A DNA stretch of 64,000 nucleotides from Mesocentrotus franciscanus (lineage: Eukaryota > Echinodermata > Echinoidea > Camarodonta > Strongylocentrotidae): the NCBI GenBank assembly GCA_037976565.1, contig CP137684.1, positions 23,480,010 through 23,544,009 on the forward strand, given 5' to 3'. Shown in pieces: positions 20,226-30,900 of this stretch; position 1 is the first letter of the stretch; each line of letters begins with the position of its first letter. Both the position numbers and the translations under genes were made by a program. The notes under the pieces were generated by a model. That model ran no database searches. It was given only the letters and a program-made list of their open reading frames with translations, and had not been told where the DNA came from.

Positions 20226-20717
20226 CAGATGGATTACAATCAAACTTGAATTTTAAAAATTGCTTCCATTTTGGTTTGTAAAATTGCTCTATGGCGGAGG
20301 CATCATTTTCGACTGCGCGCAGTTGAAGTTCCATCTAGTTGTAATTGTTCTTTGTCAAAATTGCGCGAACAGAACTCAGTTGCGATTGGAAGTGATTTTA
20401 AACTTGTCTTGCCTTCGGAGCAACTTTTTCCAGGTCGCGCGCTGTGTAAGACTTGTTGGGAATTTTACCCAAGTCACATCTCTCATTCAGGGTTATCTCT
20501 GAAGGTTTTTTTGTTTATTTTTGTGCGACCAGCACATAGCAGATTCACAGTATCGCAACATATTCCAACTAAAAATTAAGTTTGTAAAAAATAGAAAATT
20601 GCTCACGATATATGTACTATCAAAAAAGCCAAAGAGGAAGTGAAAGGTACCACCATCCAACTATTGTAATGCGTATATATACAGCTAGCTTGGCAACTAC
20701 TGACTTCTGGCTGGCGC

Positions 20718-20899
20718 GCCACTCCGCTCCAATTGAGACCGGACGACACAGTACAGCCGCACAAAATAGACCGGAAACGACCAAGTCACCAAGCTAATCC
20801 AGAGTGCCACTCCGCTCCAATTGAGACTGGACGGCACAGTACAGCCGCACAAAATAGACCGGAAACGACTATTAAAGTCACCAAGCTAATCCAGAGTGC
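20718..20899 (+). repeat. Two-copy direct tandem duplication
   Basis: CACTCCGCTCCAATTGAGAC through ACCAAGCTAATCCAGAGTGC occurs twice in direct succession, about 88-95 bp each with small differences. Confidence 0.9.
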
Positions 20900-21003
20900 A
20901 TTTGAAATTTTGGGCTTGAAACTAACATCTGGGCATTTGGGGGTATTGGCGATAGCGAGAATTATCAGAAAATGGATTGTATAATGAATGCCTTCTTGGT
21001 TCA

Positions 21004-21315
21004 GGTGGGTGTTTCACAAAGATCCTAAGTTGAACTTATCTCTAAGTTGGACTTAACAATAATGGAAAGCCATGACCATCTATGAAAATATTTAGTAAAA
21101 GTTATTTTAAAAGGCATAAAATGATGATTCAAATCGTTCATATTTTCTATTATCAAGGAGATTTCATGTTCTTGATGTGGAATTTATAAAAAGTCTAAAA
21201 TAATTGAATTTTCTCTTTTGAAAATATTTATTTTAAGGCTACAAATGGCTCTCCATAACTTTTAAGTCCAACTTGGAATTAAGTTTGACTTGGGATCTTT
21301 GTGAAACACCCCCCT
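21004..21315. mobile_element. Family E MITE (GTTTCACAAAGATCC)
   Basis: The ends GGTGTTTCACAAAGATCCTA-type and GATCTTTGTGAAACACCCCC are inverted. A second copy is at 44777-45083. The interior includes ATTTTCTATTATCAAGGAGA. Confidence 0.85.
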
Positions 21316-21688
21316 GGTCATTTGGGGTTATTGGCGATAACGAGAATTATCAAAAAATGAATTGTAATTAATGGAGCTCTGTCTCGTTGCATCTACTTGG
21401 GTTCTGAAGAGTGTATGTGATAGATTGGAGATGCAGTTGGATACATGTATGAGTACTAAAAGACTCCATCCAACATAGAAGGTATATCACTATGAATTAG
21501 GGTCCCCCACAAACAAAAAAGAGGAGAATAAGAAGGATAATATGAAGAAATGAATACAAAAATAAAATATTGTTTCAAATCACAGACTCAGGGTAACTAG
21601 GACAGGCCTTCAAGTGCTAGACAGTATTTCTAATGTTACCTCAAGAGATTCCTTATTTTTGCTGGTAAGGGTTGTCAGGTATGATATA

Positions 21689-21850
21689 CAGTGGAAACTT
21701 GGTAGAAAGAGCTCTGATATAAAGAGGCATCTGTTATAACAAGGTGATTTTGATGGTCCCAGCTCTTTATATTCTTATGTTTTTTTTACCCTGATATAAC
21801 AAGGTAATTTACCTTGGTCCCAATGACCTTGTTATAATGAGTTTCCACTG
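21689..21850. mobile_element. pogo/Tigger-like MITE with TA duplication
   Basis: The ends CAGTGGAAACTTGGTA and TATAATGAGTTTCCACTG are flanked by TA on each side (21687-21688 and 21851-21852), typical of the Tc1/mariner/pogo superfamily. 162 bp. Confidence 0.82.
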
Positions 21851-21852
21851 TA

Positions 21853-22799
21853 GTTTGTTCTTATCGTTCAGGTAGTACTAGCCCTACGGCTCATTTTGAT
21901 GAATGTCGACCATTGCGGTAGTCAAATCAGAATCATCACAGATCTTCATGTCTAATATTTCATCATACGGTGCTGCATACATGTACATTCCATTTGTGCC
22001 TTGTCAGATTTATGTATATTCCATTTGATATAAACTCCTCAAAAAAAGTTCTGCATGTCAAGTTTGAGCAATAATATCTCTCTAGTTAGTATATTATCAT
22101 ACTTGATGTTGGTATAATTGAAAAGCCTGTTTATTTCCCTTAACAGGAATGCCTTATTTGTAATGATTGTGTAATCATAGACTGTGCAGTACACCTGCAA
22201 TATGGGGCAAAGTCAAAATGAAATGTTGCCAAAAAAAGAAGAAGAAATCTGATCTTTTGCTATAGTCATTAATCACTCAATCAAATAATGCCCAGTTTTT
22301 GTAAACTTAAGCATTACAAATCCTTATTTTTAGGCCTCTGGATACCCTTTCCTACATGCCTGAAAGTGCAAAAGTGCATCGACCCCCGTCCTTTATACAC
22401 TCCGCTCGTGTTGCTCGCTTCGCTTGATTACAGTTGTCCCACATAGCAGTTTGGAAAACTTGGCAGGTCTGGTAACAGTGATTTCTTTAAAAAACGAATG
22501 GTGCAAGGATCGTATAGTATGTGATAGGCTTTAGAAATGTCTTCTAGAAGGTCATCTGTTTTCCATTTACATGTATGTACCTGTATAAATGTAATTACAT
22601 GTGTAAGTGTCACCAATTCAGAATCGCAATGAGGAAGATGATCTTCATTGAAATGTCCATTTAAAATGCAATGTCACCAATTGGCATTAACAGTATTCAT
22701 GCATGCACCTACTTGATCATTACATTGTAAAATTGCACCAATTGTGACAGTATTTACATTAAGTGTAGGGGTAAGTAAATAAGTTTTTGTTTGTATTTG
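21853..22799. other. Intergenic stretch with one interspersed repeat
   Basis: About 22025-22215 (CTCCTCAAAAAAAGTTCTGC, then a GTCAAAATGAAATGTTGCC end) is related to 44240-44680. The rest, including GCTCGTGTTGCTCGCTTCGC near 22403, shows no gene. Confidence 0.45.
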
Positions 22800-23430
22800 C
22801 TTAGTTTGTGTTGATATCTGTAAAGAAATGTCAAAGATTTTCTGTTTAGCGCATTGTTTACAAGGACTATGAACCTGAAAAATGCTGAAGTCAATTGTTT
22901 GTGTTGATAACTGTAACGAAACATAGATTTGACTTAAAATATCTCCACTCCGATTGTTAAAGATTATCTTCTTTTTTCTTTTTAGTGCATTGTTTTCAAG
23001 GGCTATGAACATGAAAAAATGCTGAAGACAATCGTTTGTGTTGATATCTGTAACAAAACAGATTTGACAAAAAAATATCTCCTCTGATTGTCAAAGATTA
23101 TCTTTTCTTTTTTAGCGCATTGTTTTCAAGGACTATGAACCTGAAAAATGCTGAAGACAATCGTTTGTGTTGATATCTGTAACGAAACATAGATTGTACT
23201 TAAAATATCTCCACTCCGATTGTGAAAGATTATCTATTTTCTTTTTTAGCGCATTGTTTTCAAGGACTATGAACCTGAAAAATGCTGAAGACAATCGTTT
23301 GTGTTGATATCTGTAACGAAACATAGATTGTACTTAAAATATCTCCACTCCGATTGTGAAAGATTATCTATTTTCTTTTTAGCGCATTGTTTTCAAGGGC
23401 TATGAACCTGAATAATGCTGAAGACAATTA
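22800..23430 (+). repeat. Tandem repeat of about 130-140 bp
   Basis: Four to five units contain CAATCGTTTGTGTTGATATC, AACGAAACATAGATT and GCATTGTTTTCAAGG. The two central units are nearly identical. Confidence 0.85.
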
Positions 23431-23769
23431 TTAAACTCGGGTTTACGAGTATTATTCATGACGTCTACACCTTGAACTGAGCGATACGCTTACTAAATAA
23501 CCTTTGCCTTTTAATGGATATTTGAGCCTTTATTTATATTGCATACATGTACTAGTTGCTATAAAAGCTTATAAAGCTACTCAGTGCACTGGCATGCCTA
23601 TGTTAGATGTCTTAACCTATTTATTTTAATGTTCATTTAGCTTTTATTGGCTATTTAACTTATTTTTATTTATTTTTGTTAACAAGTCAGGATAAAATGT
23701 ACTCATCATTAGTAACCTGAAATAATGGTATTCTTCATAGTGTGTTATGGAAAAAAATTCCTCTCAGCT

Positions 23770-24030
23770 CCATTCGACAATTTTTCATTTATACAACTTA
23801 TGTTTACAAATGTCCTAGTATTCTTTGCAGTGTGCTTTTTGAAAAGTAATTCCATGCTATTCATTGGACAGACATGTTTTCATTCATTCGACATACCGTA
23901 TGTTTACAAATGTCCTGGTATTCTTTGCAGTGTGCTTTTTGAAAAGTAATTCCATGCTATTCATTGGACAGACATGTTTTCATTTATTCGACGTACCGTA
24001 TGTTTACAAATGTCCTGGTATTCTGTATGA
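23770..24030 (+). repeat. Tandem repeat of about 115 bp, two and a half units
   Basis: TGTTTACAAATGTCCTGGTA followed by TGTGCTTTTTGAAAAGTAAT and TATTCATTGGACAGACATG recurs. The sequence 24030-24865 beyond it shows no gene. Confidence 0.85.
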
Positions 24031-25439
24031 CATTTGGTGTGCTTAAGAAAAAAAACAAACATTGAAATCATTGGACAAACAAGTTTTCATTTGCAATTAC
24101 TATTCAATTACCAAAATTACTGTGTCATTGTGGATATTATCATCATTACAGCAAATGTTTCTCTCCCTTTCCGGTTTCAAAAACCTTTCACTTATTAGTT
24201 TGAAGCCAGAAGAGCAGTGACACGTAATATTGAAATCCAAACAGATGACACATTGTATTGGATTTATCTCTTTCCATGCACTTGTTGTCCTTTTCTTGTT
24301 GTTATTTTTGTTGTTACTACAAAACATTCCACAGATAGAGAATGCATTGGTCTGTATTCTAGAAGTAAAGTTGACGTTAGATTCAAGTTCGGTCTGAAGT
24401 CGAGTTTAACAAAGGGAGTTGGACTGTTTAATACGACTTTAGTCATCGCATTGGGTCTATAACTGATTTACTAGTAGATAATGGTCCAGTGTGTGCAATA
24501 CATACAGTGAGTACATAAGGCTAGAACACATTCAAGTTTGCTTATATAGTCTATGTAGTACATGAGAAATGATGTATAATGTGAGCTATTTTTGTGTGTG
24601 TGCATCTTTTACAGTCTGCATATTTGTTGGAGTAGAAAATCGCGCCATTACAATTTGATTTGCATCTTGTGAAGTGTAATATTCAATATGTGGCTAACGA
24701 CATGTATCATGTTTGAAATATGTGATAAAGGGCACAGAGGGCCCATCTGTTTGCAGATACAATGTAGAAGGGTGTTTTATTTTATATATTTTTGTATTGA
24801 TTAACCGCTTGTGAGACAGAACACCAACAAGTACTGTTCTTCATAGGGGCCCACTCACATTCAAATTATAATGCAACAATACAATCACAGAAAATGAAAT
24901 ATACAAACTAAAGCAAACTCAAAAATGAAAGAGATAAACCCGTTGGAATATAATAAATCAAGAGTGTTAACTCTGTATAAAGTGATATGAAGTAACGTCC
25001 TTCTTGCTCCAAGCAGCGGATAGTAATGTACAGTCTAACCTGTCTATTAAGACCACCAAAGGGAAACACAAGAAGTGGCCACTGTAGACAGGTGGTCATT
25101 CTAGACAGGTCAACTCTATTGACCTTTAAGTGCCGTAGATCTATCATGAGTACCTGAAAGATATCATAATGAGTGAATGTAGTTTTGTACAAGTATCCCC
25201 ATGGGGGAGGCGATATGAAACCAAATGTCTCACAAAAAAAAATTCTACCCCAGAAATTAGTGGAATAAATGTCGCTTATTTGTGTATAAACAAATTGTGT
25301 GTCTCTCGCTTTTTGTGAATTAATTGACGAAAGGTGTAGACGTTTACGTAATAATGTTCCTTGGTTTTTTTATGGCAGTGTTCTAGTAATCTTCAAAGGA
25401 CTATGCAGCCTATCACAATGAGCCAATCAATTATTATAT

Positions 25440-25700
25440 ACTATATTCCCCTTATACAGTAGGCTTGCGGGTGCACCATGTGAGAGAGAGGGAGGATTGA
25501 GGAGTTCTGAAAAGAACTCTCGGTATTCTTTCTCGAGGGTGTGTAGTCCTGAAAAGGACTGTTGGTGTAGTCTTGAAAAAGACTGTTGGTTATCTTTCTT
25601 TCTTAGCTTATAGTTCTAAGGAGAACTATAGCGCTTGGAGAGGATGAGTGGCGGGAGTGGTTCGACGTTTCGAACAGATTGACTATCCGTCGTCACTCTG
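25440..25700 (+). mobile_element. Retroelement-like fragment with four hairpins
   Basis: It starts TACAGTAGGCTTGCGGGTGC, then has stems at 25502-25519, 25545-25560, 25569-25584 and 25610-25629, then GGTTCGACGTTTCGAACAGA. A closely related block is at 37808-37965. The ACGTTTCG...CGTCGTC signature is reminiscent of Penelope-like element ends, but I see no coding part and the class is a guess. Confidence 0.45.
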
Positions 25701-25723
25701 TTTTGTCAGATGTGTGCACTCTC

Positions 25724-26282
25724 TCTGTCTGTTTCTCATATGCGTGCACACTCTCTTTCACACAAGTGCTCTCCCCCCCTCTCTGTCTCTCATATGTATG
25801 CACTCTCTTCTCTCTCACACACTCTCATATGAGTGCACTCTCTTCTCTCTCACACACTCTCATATGAGTGCACTCTCTTCTCTCTCACATGAGTGCACTC
25901 TCTTCTCTCTCACACACTCTCATATGAGTGCACTCTCTTCTCTCTCACACACTCTCATATGTATGCACTCTCTTCTCTCTCACACACTCTCATATGAGTG
26001 CACTCTCTCTCACACACTCTCATATGAGTGCACTCTCTTCTCTCTCACACACTCTCATATGAGTGCACTCTCTTCTCTCTCACACACTCTCATATGAGTG
26101 CACTCTCTTCTCTCTCACACACTCTCATATGAGTGCACTCTCTTCTCTCTCACACACTCTCATATGAGTGCACTCTCTTCTCTCTCACACACTCTCATAT
26201 GAGTGCACTCTCTTCTCTCTCACACTCTCATATGAGTGCACTCTCTTCTCTCTCACACACTCTCATATGAGTGCACTCTGTC
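25724..26282 (+). repeat. 35-bp satellite with CTCATATGAG core
   Basis: About 14 units of period 35 bp (for example CATATGAGTG at 26056 and again at 26091), rich in TCTCTCTCACACACTCTC. Some units are shortened and a few read GTATGC for GAGTGC. It is open in + frames and encodes no recognisable protein. Confidence 0.95.
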
Positions 26283-26813
26283 TCCTTTTCAATGTTTAGT
26301 CGACAATCTCTTTGGATAAGATCTACTAAATTCATGATTCAATTAAATCTATTGTTTTTATTATTATCATTATTCCTTTTTTTGCAACCTATAAATGCAA
26401 GGTAAAGTATTTTGAGGTTGATTTTATACATTCAAGCGATCCACAAATGATTTTTTTCAGGTGATTGGTACACTTTAAAATTTTTAATTTCACTATAAGG
26501 AACATAATGGCCAATTTAAACTTATATATTTCATCATCGTAATTAGTATAAAAAAGGATAGCTGCTGAATAATTCAATTGCACATTTAAAAGGCTAAACA
26601 GGCCACATATTAGCTTAACATTTTTTGTCTATTTTCCACTAGAAAAGAGAAGAAAAATAGTATACTTTTCTAGGAATTACCATAAAAATATAGAGAAAAT
26701 AGCCCCAACAATTTTTTCTTTACATGTGACAAAAGGACCAGGGTTGTGGAAGTAGTTGTAAACATAGTTATGTCCATAGTACATGTACATGTACATAAGG
26801 CCTAAAGATGTTG
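26283..26813. other. AT-rich spacer, no gene seen
   Basis: No coding signal and no clear repeat. It has no counterpart in the left arm. Confidence 0.5.
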
Positions 26814-27050
26814 TATTGTCCTTTAGGTGCCAAAATATGGGTCGGTCGGTCCGAAATCTTTCTTTATTTTTTAATCTTTTTCTCCCTCTTTGGGCCGATA
26901 GTTCTCAGTTTTGAATTCATTAAACAGTTTTTTCTCTAAAAAACGGTAAAAAAAAAAACCTTTTTTAAAAAGCTGACCGTAGATTTCAAGATTTTTGGGT
27001 CGGTCGCAAAGGGCAAAACAACATCTTTTTTTTAACGCCTAACTATGCAC
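26814..27050. mobile_element. MITE with AAGGCCTAAA ends
   Basis: The left end AAGGCCTAAAGATGTTGTAT and right end AACAACATCTTTTTTTTAAC are inverted. GGGTCGGTCGGTC on the left and GGGTCGGTCGCAAAGGGC on the right frame the centre. The fragment at 57900-57990 is related. Confidence 0.7.
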
Positions 27051-27229
27051 ATTGTCGGAAAATCAAGACAATTAAAACGCCAAACACAGTCGATGTAATT
27101 ACATGTACCCCACATGTTTAACTAATTATTGAACTTCATTTACATATCAAGGTATCAAGGTTTTTCACTTGGAAATAATCTGTTCTTGTATAGCGCATTA
27201 CTAGTATGATATAATGTCTCTATGCGCTT

Positions 27230-27465
27230 CTAAAGAGCTTTGGAAATTATTACCCTAGCTTTAGCTCCGGCAGCCCTTATCAGCGCACAGTGCATTTCAA
27301 TGAAAAATCCTTCCACATACCCATTTACATCACCTGGGTGGAGTGTGGCAAATGTAGATTAACGTCTTGCCAAAGGACGTTTGTGGTGTGGCAGGGATTC
27401 GAACCCCGTACCTTGTGGTTCACAGTCTGGAGACTTATCCACTGGACCATAACACCTCAAGAAAC
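27230..27465 (-). mobile_element. tRNA-derived SINE (right-arm copy)
   Basis: Inverted counterpart of 4450-4690. It holds TGGTCCAGTGGATAAG and GGGGTTCGAATCCCTGCC on the - strand. Confidence 0.88.
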
Positions 27466-27605
27466 CTTTCTTAATGTTTACAAAAACAATTTATCATCAT
27501 CCATCATTGCCTTTGGATTACAGCTGTAATAAAAAAATACCATAGTAGGGTAGAATACTGATAACTTAAGTTTAAGAGATAATTACTATTGCAAAAATAG
27601 AGATG

Positions 27606-27611
27606 TTTATT
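27606..27611 (-). terminator. Candidate poly(A) signal of the aminotransferase gene
   Basis: AATAAA on the - strand, about 330 bases past the stop. It is conserved at 3647-3652 in the other arm. Confidence 0.45.
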
Positions 27612-27942
27612 GAGATATATTATACTGCAGATAAGTGGGAAAACACACAATATACTAAATAATAAGAAAATGATTAACAAATTATCAAATTACATTTAAT
27701 AATAGGTCCTTAAAAATAACAAAATGAACAATTATAGAGTAATATAGAAGTAATTATAGACTACAGAACAGAGCAAAATATAATGAAGCAAAGCAAAATG
27801 GTAGAGTTTAATAAAAATTAAAAAAAGAGCAAATTCATGAAAATTTACAGATATTGATGTCCTTGCGCACCCAAGAAGCTTAAAATGACATGGCTAGTGT
27901 ATGCTGATGTAGCCAAAAGAAATTCTCTTTTCTTGCCAACCA

Positions 27943-27992
27943 TCATTGTGTGGTACTGTATGATAGACAGGACTCCTTCAATCTGCGTAGAC
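27943..27992 (-). CDS. ACCS: Aminotransferase exon 12 and stop
   Basis: 50 bp, LRRLKESCLSYSTTQ then TGA. It is identical in reading and length to the left copy, and the acceptor is TTCTGCAG. Confidence 0.88.
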
Positions 27993-30900
27993 CTGCAGAA
28001 ATAAGATAAGATAAACTGAAATAAGCTCCATTAAAAACTAAGTTAAGATAGGAATCATGTAAGATATCATGTAAGATAAGGTAAGGTAGGCTAAGGTAAG
28101 ACAAGGCAAGGTACGGAAGGCAAGGTAAGGTAGGGTAAGGTAAGACAAGGCAAGGTACGGAAGGCAAGGTAAGGTAAGGTAAGGTAAGGTAGGGGAAGGG
28201 GAAGTAAGGAAAGGTAAGGTAAGGCAAGGTAAGGAAAGGTAAGTAAGGCAAGGCAAGGCAAGGCAAGGTAAGGCAAGGTAAGTATTAAGGTAAGGCAAGG
28301 TAAGGTAAGGGAAGGGGAAGTAAGGTAAGGTAGGGGAACGGGGAAGTAAGGTAAGGTACTTAAGGTAAGGTAAGGCAAGGAAAGGGGAAGTAAGGTAAGG
28401 TAGGGGAAGGGAAAGGTAAGGTACATTGTACGTAAGGTACATAAGGTAAGGTAAGGCAAGGAAAGGGGAAGTAAGGTAAGGTAGAGGAAGGGAAAGGTAA
28501 GGTACGTAAGGTAAGGTAAGGTTAGGCACGGTAAGGTACGTAAGGTAAGGAAATGGGAAGTAAGGTAAGGTAAGGCAAGGTATGTAAGGTAAGGAAAGGG
28601 GAAGTAAGGTAAGGTAAGTAAAGGTAAGGCAAGGTAAGGCAAGGCAAGGTAAGGCAAGGTAAGGTATTAAGGTTATTAAGATAAACAAGATGAAATAAGA
28701 CATTACACAATATAATATGAGATTATTTGATGTTATCAAGCCTCTTTCAAGGGAAACTAAAGTACATGCACAAACAAAGGAACAGACAGTCTTAAGACAA
28801 TTTGTGCTGTAAATAAAACTATTAAAAATACATCATTGGACATTTGTCCATATCTCTACAGGATTCTAAATAAGACAATTACGTTACCTTCTGCTAATCT
28901 GTGTCTTGGTACAGCAAACATGATCCGATACCAGCCGTACTCTCCCCCACAGTAACCAGCAGAGGGCGACAAACCAACGCCACCCTTCAAGAGGTGGCAT
29001 GTAAGGCGCTTCTCCTCCTCCTCGGTATCTTGTGATAGGAACTAGAGACAATAATATAAGAGAAAGAAAACGTGGAGTGAGATCAGTGTGTGTGATGAGA
29101 GGGGAACAGACAGATGAGGGAGGAATACAGAGAGATGGGGGAGGAAGAGGGACAGAGGGGGACAGAGAGATGGGGAAGAAAGAGGGAGAGAGGGAGACAG
29201 AGAGATGAGGGAAGAAGAGGGAGAGAGGGGGACAGAGAGATGGGGGAGGAAGAGGGAGAGATGGGGAAGGAAGAGGGAGAGAGGGGGACAGAGAGATGGG
29301 GAGGAAGAGGGAGAGAAGGGGACAGAGAGATGGGGAGGAAGAGGGACAGAGGGGGACAGAGAGATGGGGAAGGAAGAGGGAGAGAGGGAGACAGAGAGAT
29401 GAGGGAAGAAGAGGGAGAGAGGGGGACAGAGAGATGGGGAGGAAGAGGGAGAGATGGGGAAGGAAGAGGGAGAGAGGGGGACAGAGAGATGGGGAGGAAG
29501 GGGACAGAGAGATGGGGAAGGAAGAGGGACAGAGGGGACAGAGAGATGGGGAAGGAAGAGGGAGAGAGGGGACAGAGAGATGAGGGAAGAATAGGGAGAG
29601 AGGGGGACAGAGAGATGGGGAGGAAGAGGGAGAGATGGGGAAGGAAGAGGGAGAGAGGGGACAGAGAGATGGGGAGGAAGAGGGACAGAGGGGGACAGAG
29701 AGATGGGGAAGGAAGAGGGAGAGATGGGGACAGAGAGATGGGGAAGGAGGAGGGAGAGAGGGAGACAGAGAGATGAGGGAAGAAGAGGAGAGAGGGGGAC
29801 AGAGAGATGGGGGAGGAAGAGGGAGAGATGGGGAAGGAAGAGGGAGAGAGGGGACAGAGAGATGGGGAGGAAGAGGGACAGAGGGGGACAGAGAGATGGG
29901 GAAGGAAGAGGGAGAGATGGGGACAGAGAGATGGGGAAGGAAGAGGGAGAGATGGGGACAGAGAGATGGGGAAGGAAGAGGGAGAGAGGGGGACAGAGAG
30001 ATGGGGAAGGAAGAGGGAGAGAGGGGGACAGAGAGATGGGGAAGGAAGAGGGAGAGAGGGGACAGAGAGATGAGGGAAGAAGAGGGAGAGAGGGGGACAG
30101 AGAGATGGGGAGGAAGAGGGAGAGATGGGGAAGAAAGAGGGAGAGAGGGGGACAGAGAGATGGGGAGGAAGAGGGACAGAGGGGGACAGAGAGATGGGGA
30201 AGGAAGAGGGAGAGATGGGGACAGAGAGATGGGGAAGGAAGAGGGAGAGAGGGGGACAGAGAGATGGGGAAGAAGAGGGAGAGATGGGGACAGAGAGATG
30301 GGGAGGAAGAGGGAGAGATGGGGACAGAGAGATGGGGAAGGAAGAGGGAGAGAGGGGGACAGAGAGATGGGGAAGGAAGAGGGAGAGAGGGGGACAGAGA
30401 GATTGGGAAGGAAGAGGGAGAGAGGGGGACAGAGAGATGAGGGAAGAAGAGGGAGAGAGGGGGACAGAGAGATGGGGAGGAAGAGGGAGAGATGGGGAAG
30501 GAAGAGGGAGAGAGGGGACAGAGAGATGGGGAAGGAAGAGGGAGAGAGGGGGACAGAGAGATGGGGAAGGAAGAGGGAGAGAGGGGGACAGAGAGATGGG
30601 GAAGGAAGAGGGAGAGAGGGGGACAGAGAGATGGGGAGGAAGAGGGAGAGAGGGGACAGAGAGATGGGGAAGGAAGAGGGACAGAGGGGGACAGAGAGAT
30701 GGGGAAGGAAGAGGGAGAGAGGGGGACAGAGAGATGAGGGAAGAAGAGGGAGAGAGGGGGACAGAGAGATGGGGAGGAAGAGGGAGAGATGGGGAAGGAA
30801 GAGGGAGAGAGGGGGACAGAGAGATGGGGAGGAAGAGGGACAGAGGGTGACAGAGAGATGGGGAGGAAGAGGGAGAGATGGGGACAGAGAGATGGGGAAG

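Larger units (their letters stand above)
18373..20965. mobile_element. 2.6-kb non-autonomous DNA transposon carrying a satellite
   Basis: The left end AATTCTCGCTATCGCCAATA (then CCCGCAAATGCC) and right end (GGCATTTGGGGG) TATTGGCGATAGCGAGAATT form near-perfect inverted repeats of about 32 bp. Inside, in order, are CCTCCGCTACAACGTAGCCG with a GTCCGTCCGTACGTACGT run, the 151-bp satellite, and a 20.7-kb tandem duplication. No transposase is seen. A solitary end copy follows at 21316-21365, beyond a MITE. Related interior sequence occurs at 47125-47650. Confidence 0.75.

Noticed and set aside
23725..24046. Short secreted-looking hydrophobic proteins
   Set aside because: The frames repeat with the 115-bp tandem unit and have no conserved features.
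25780..26280. CRISPR-like array
   Set aside because: The repeats are contiguous with no unique spacers and the genome is eukaryotic; it is a plain satellite.
28038..28739. 233-codon and shorter LPYLALP-type frames in the pentamer arrays (also near 2814-3148)
   Set aside because: Direct translation of a pentanucleotide repeat, open in all three frames.
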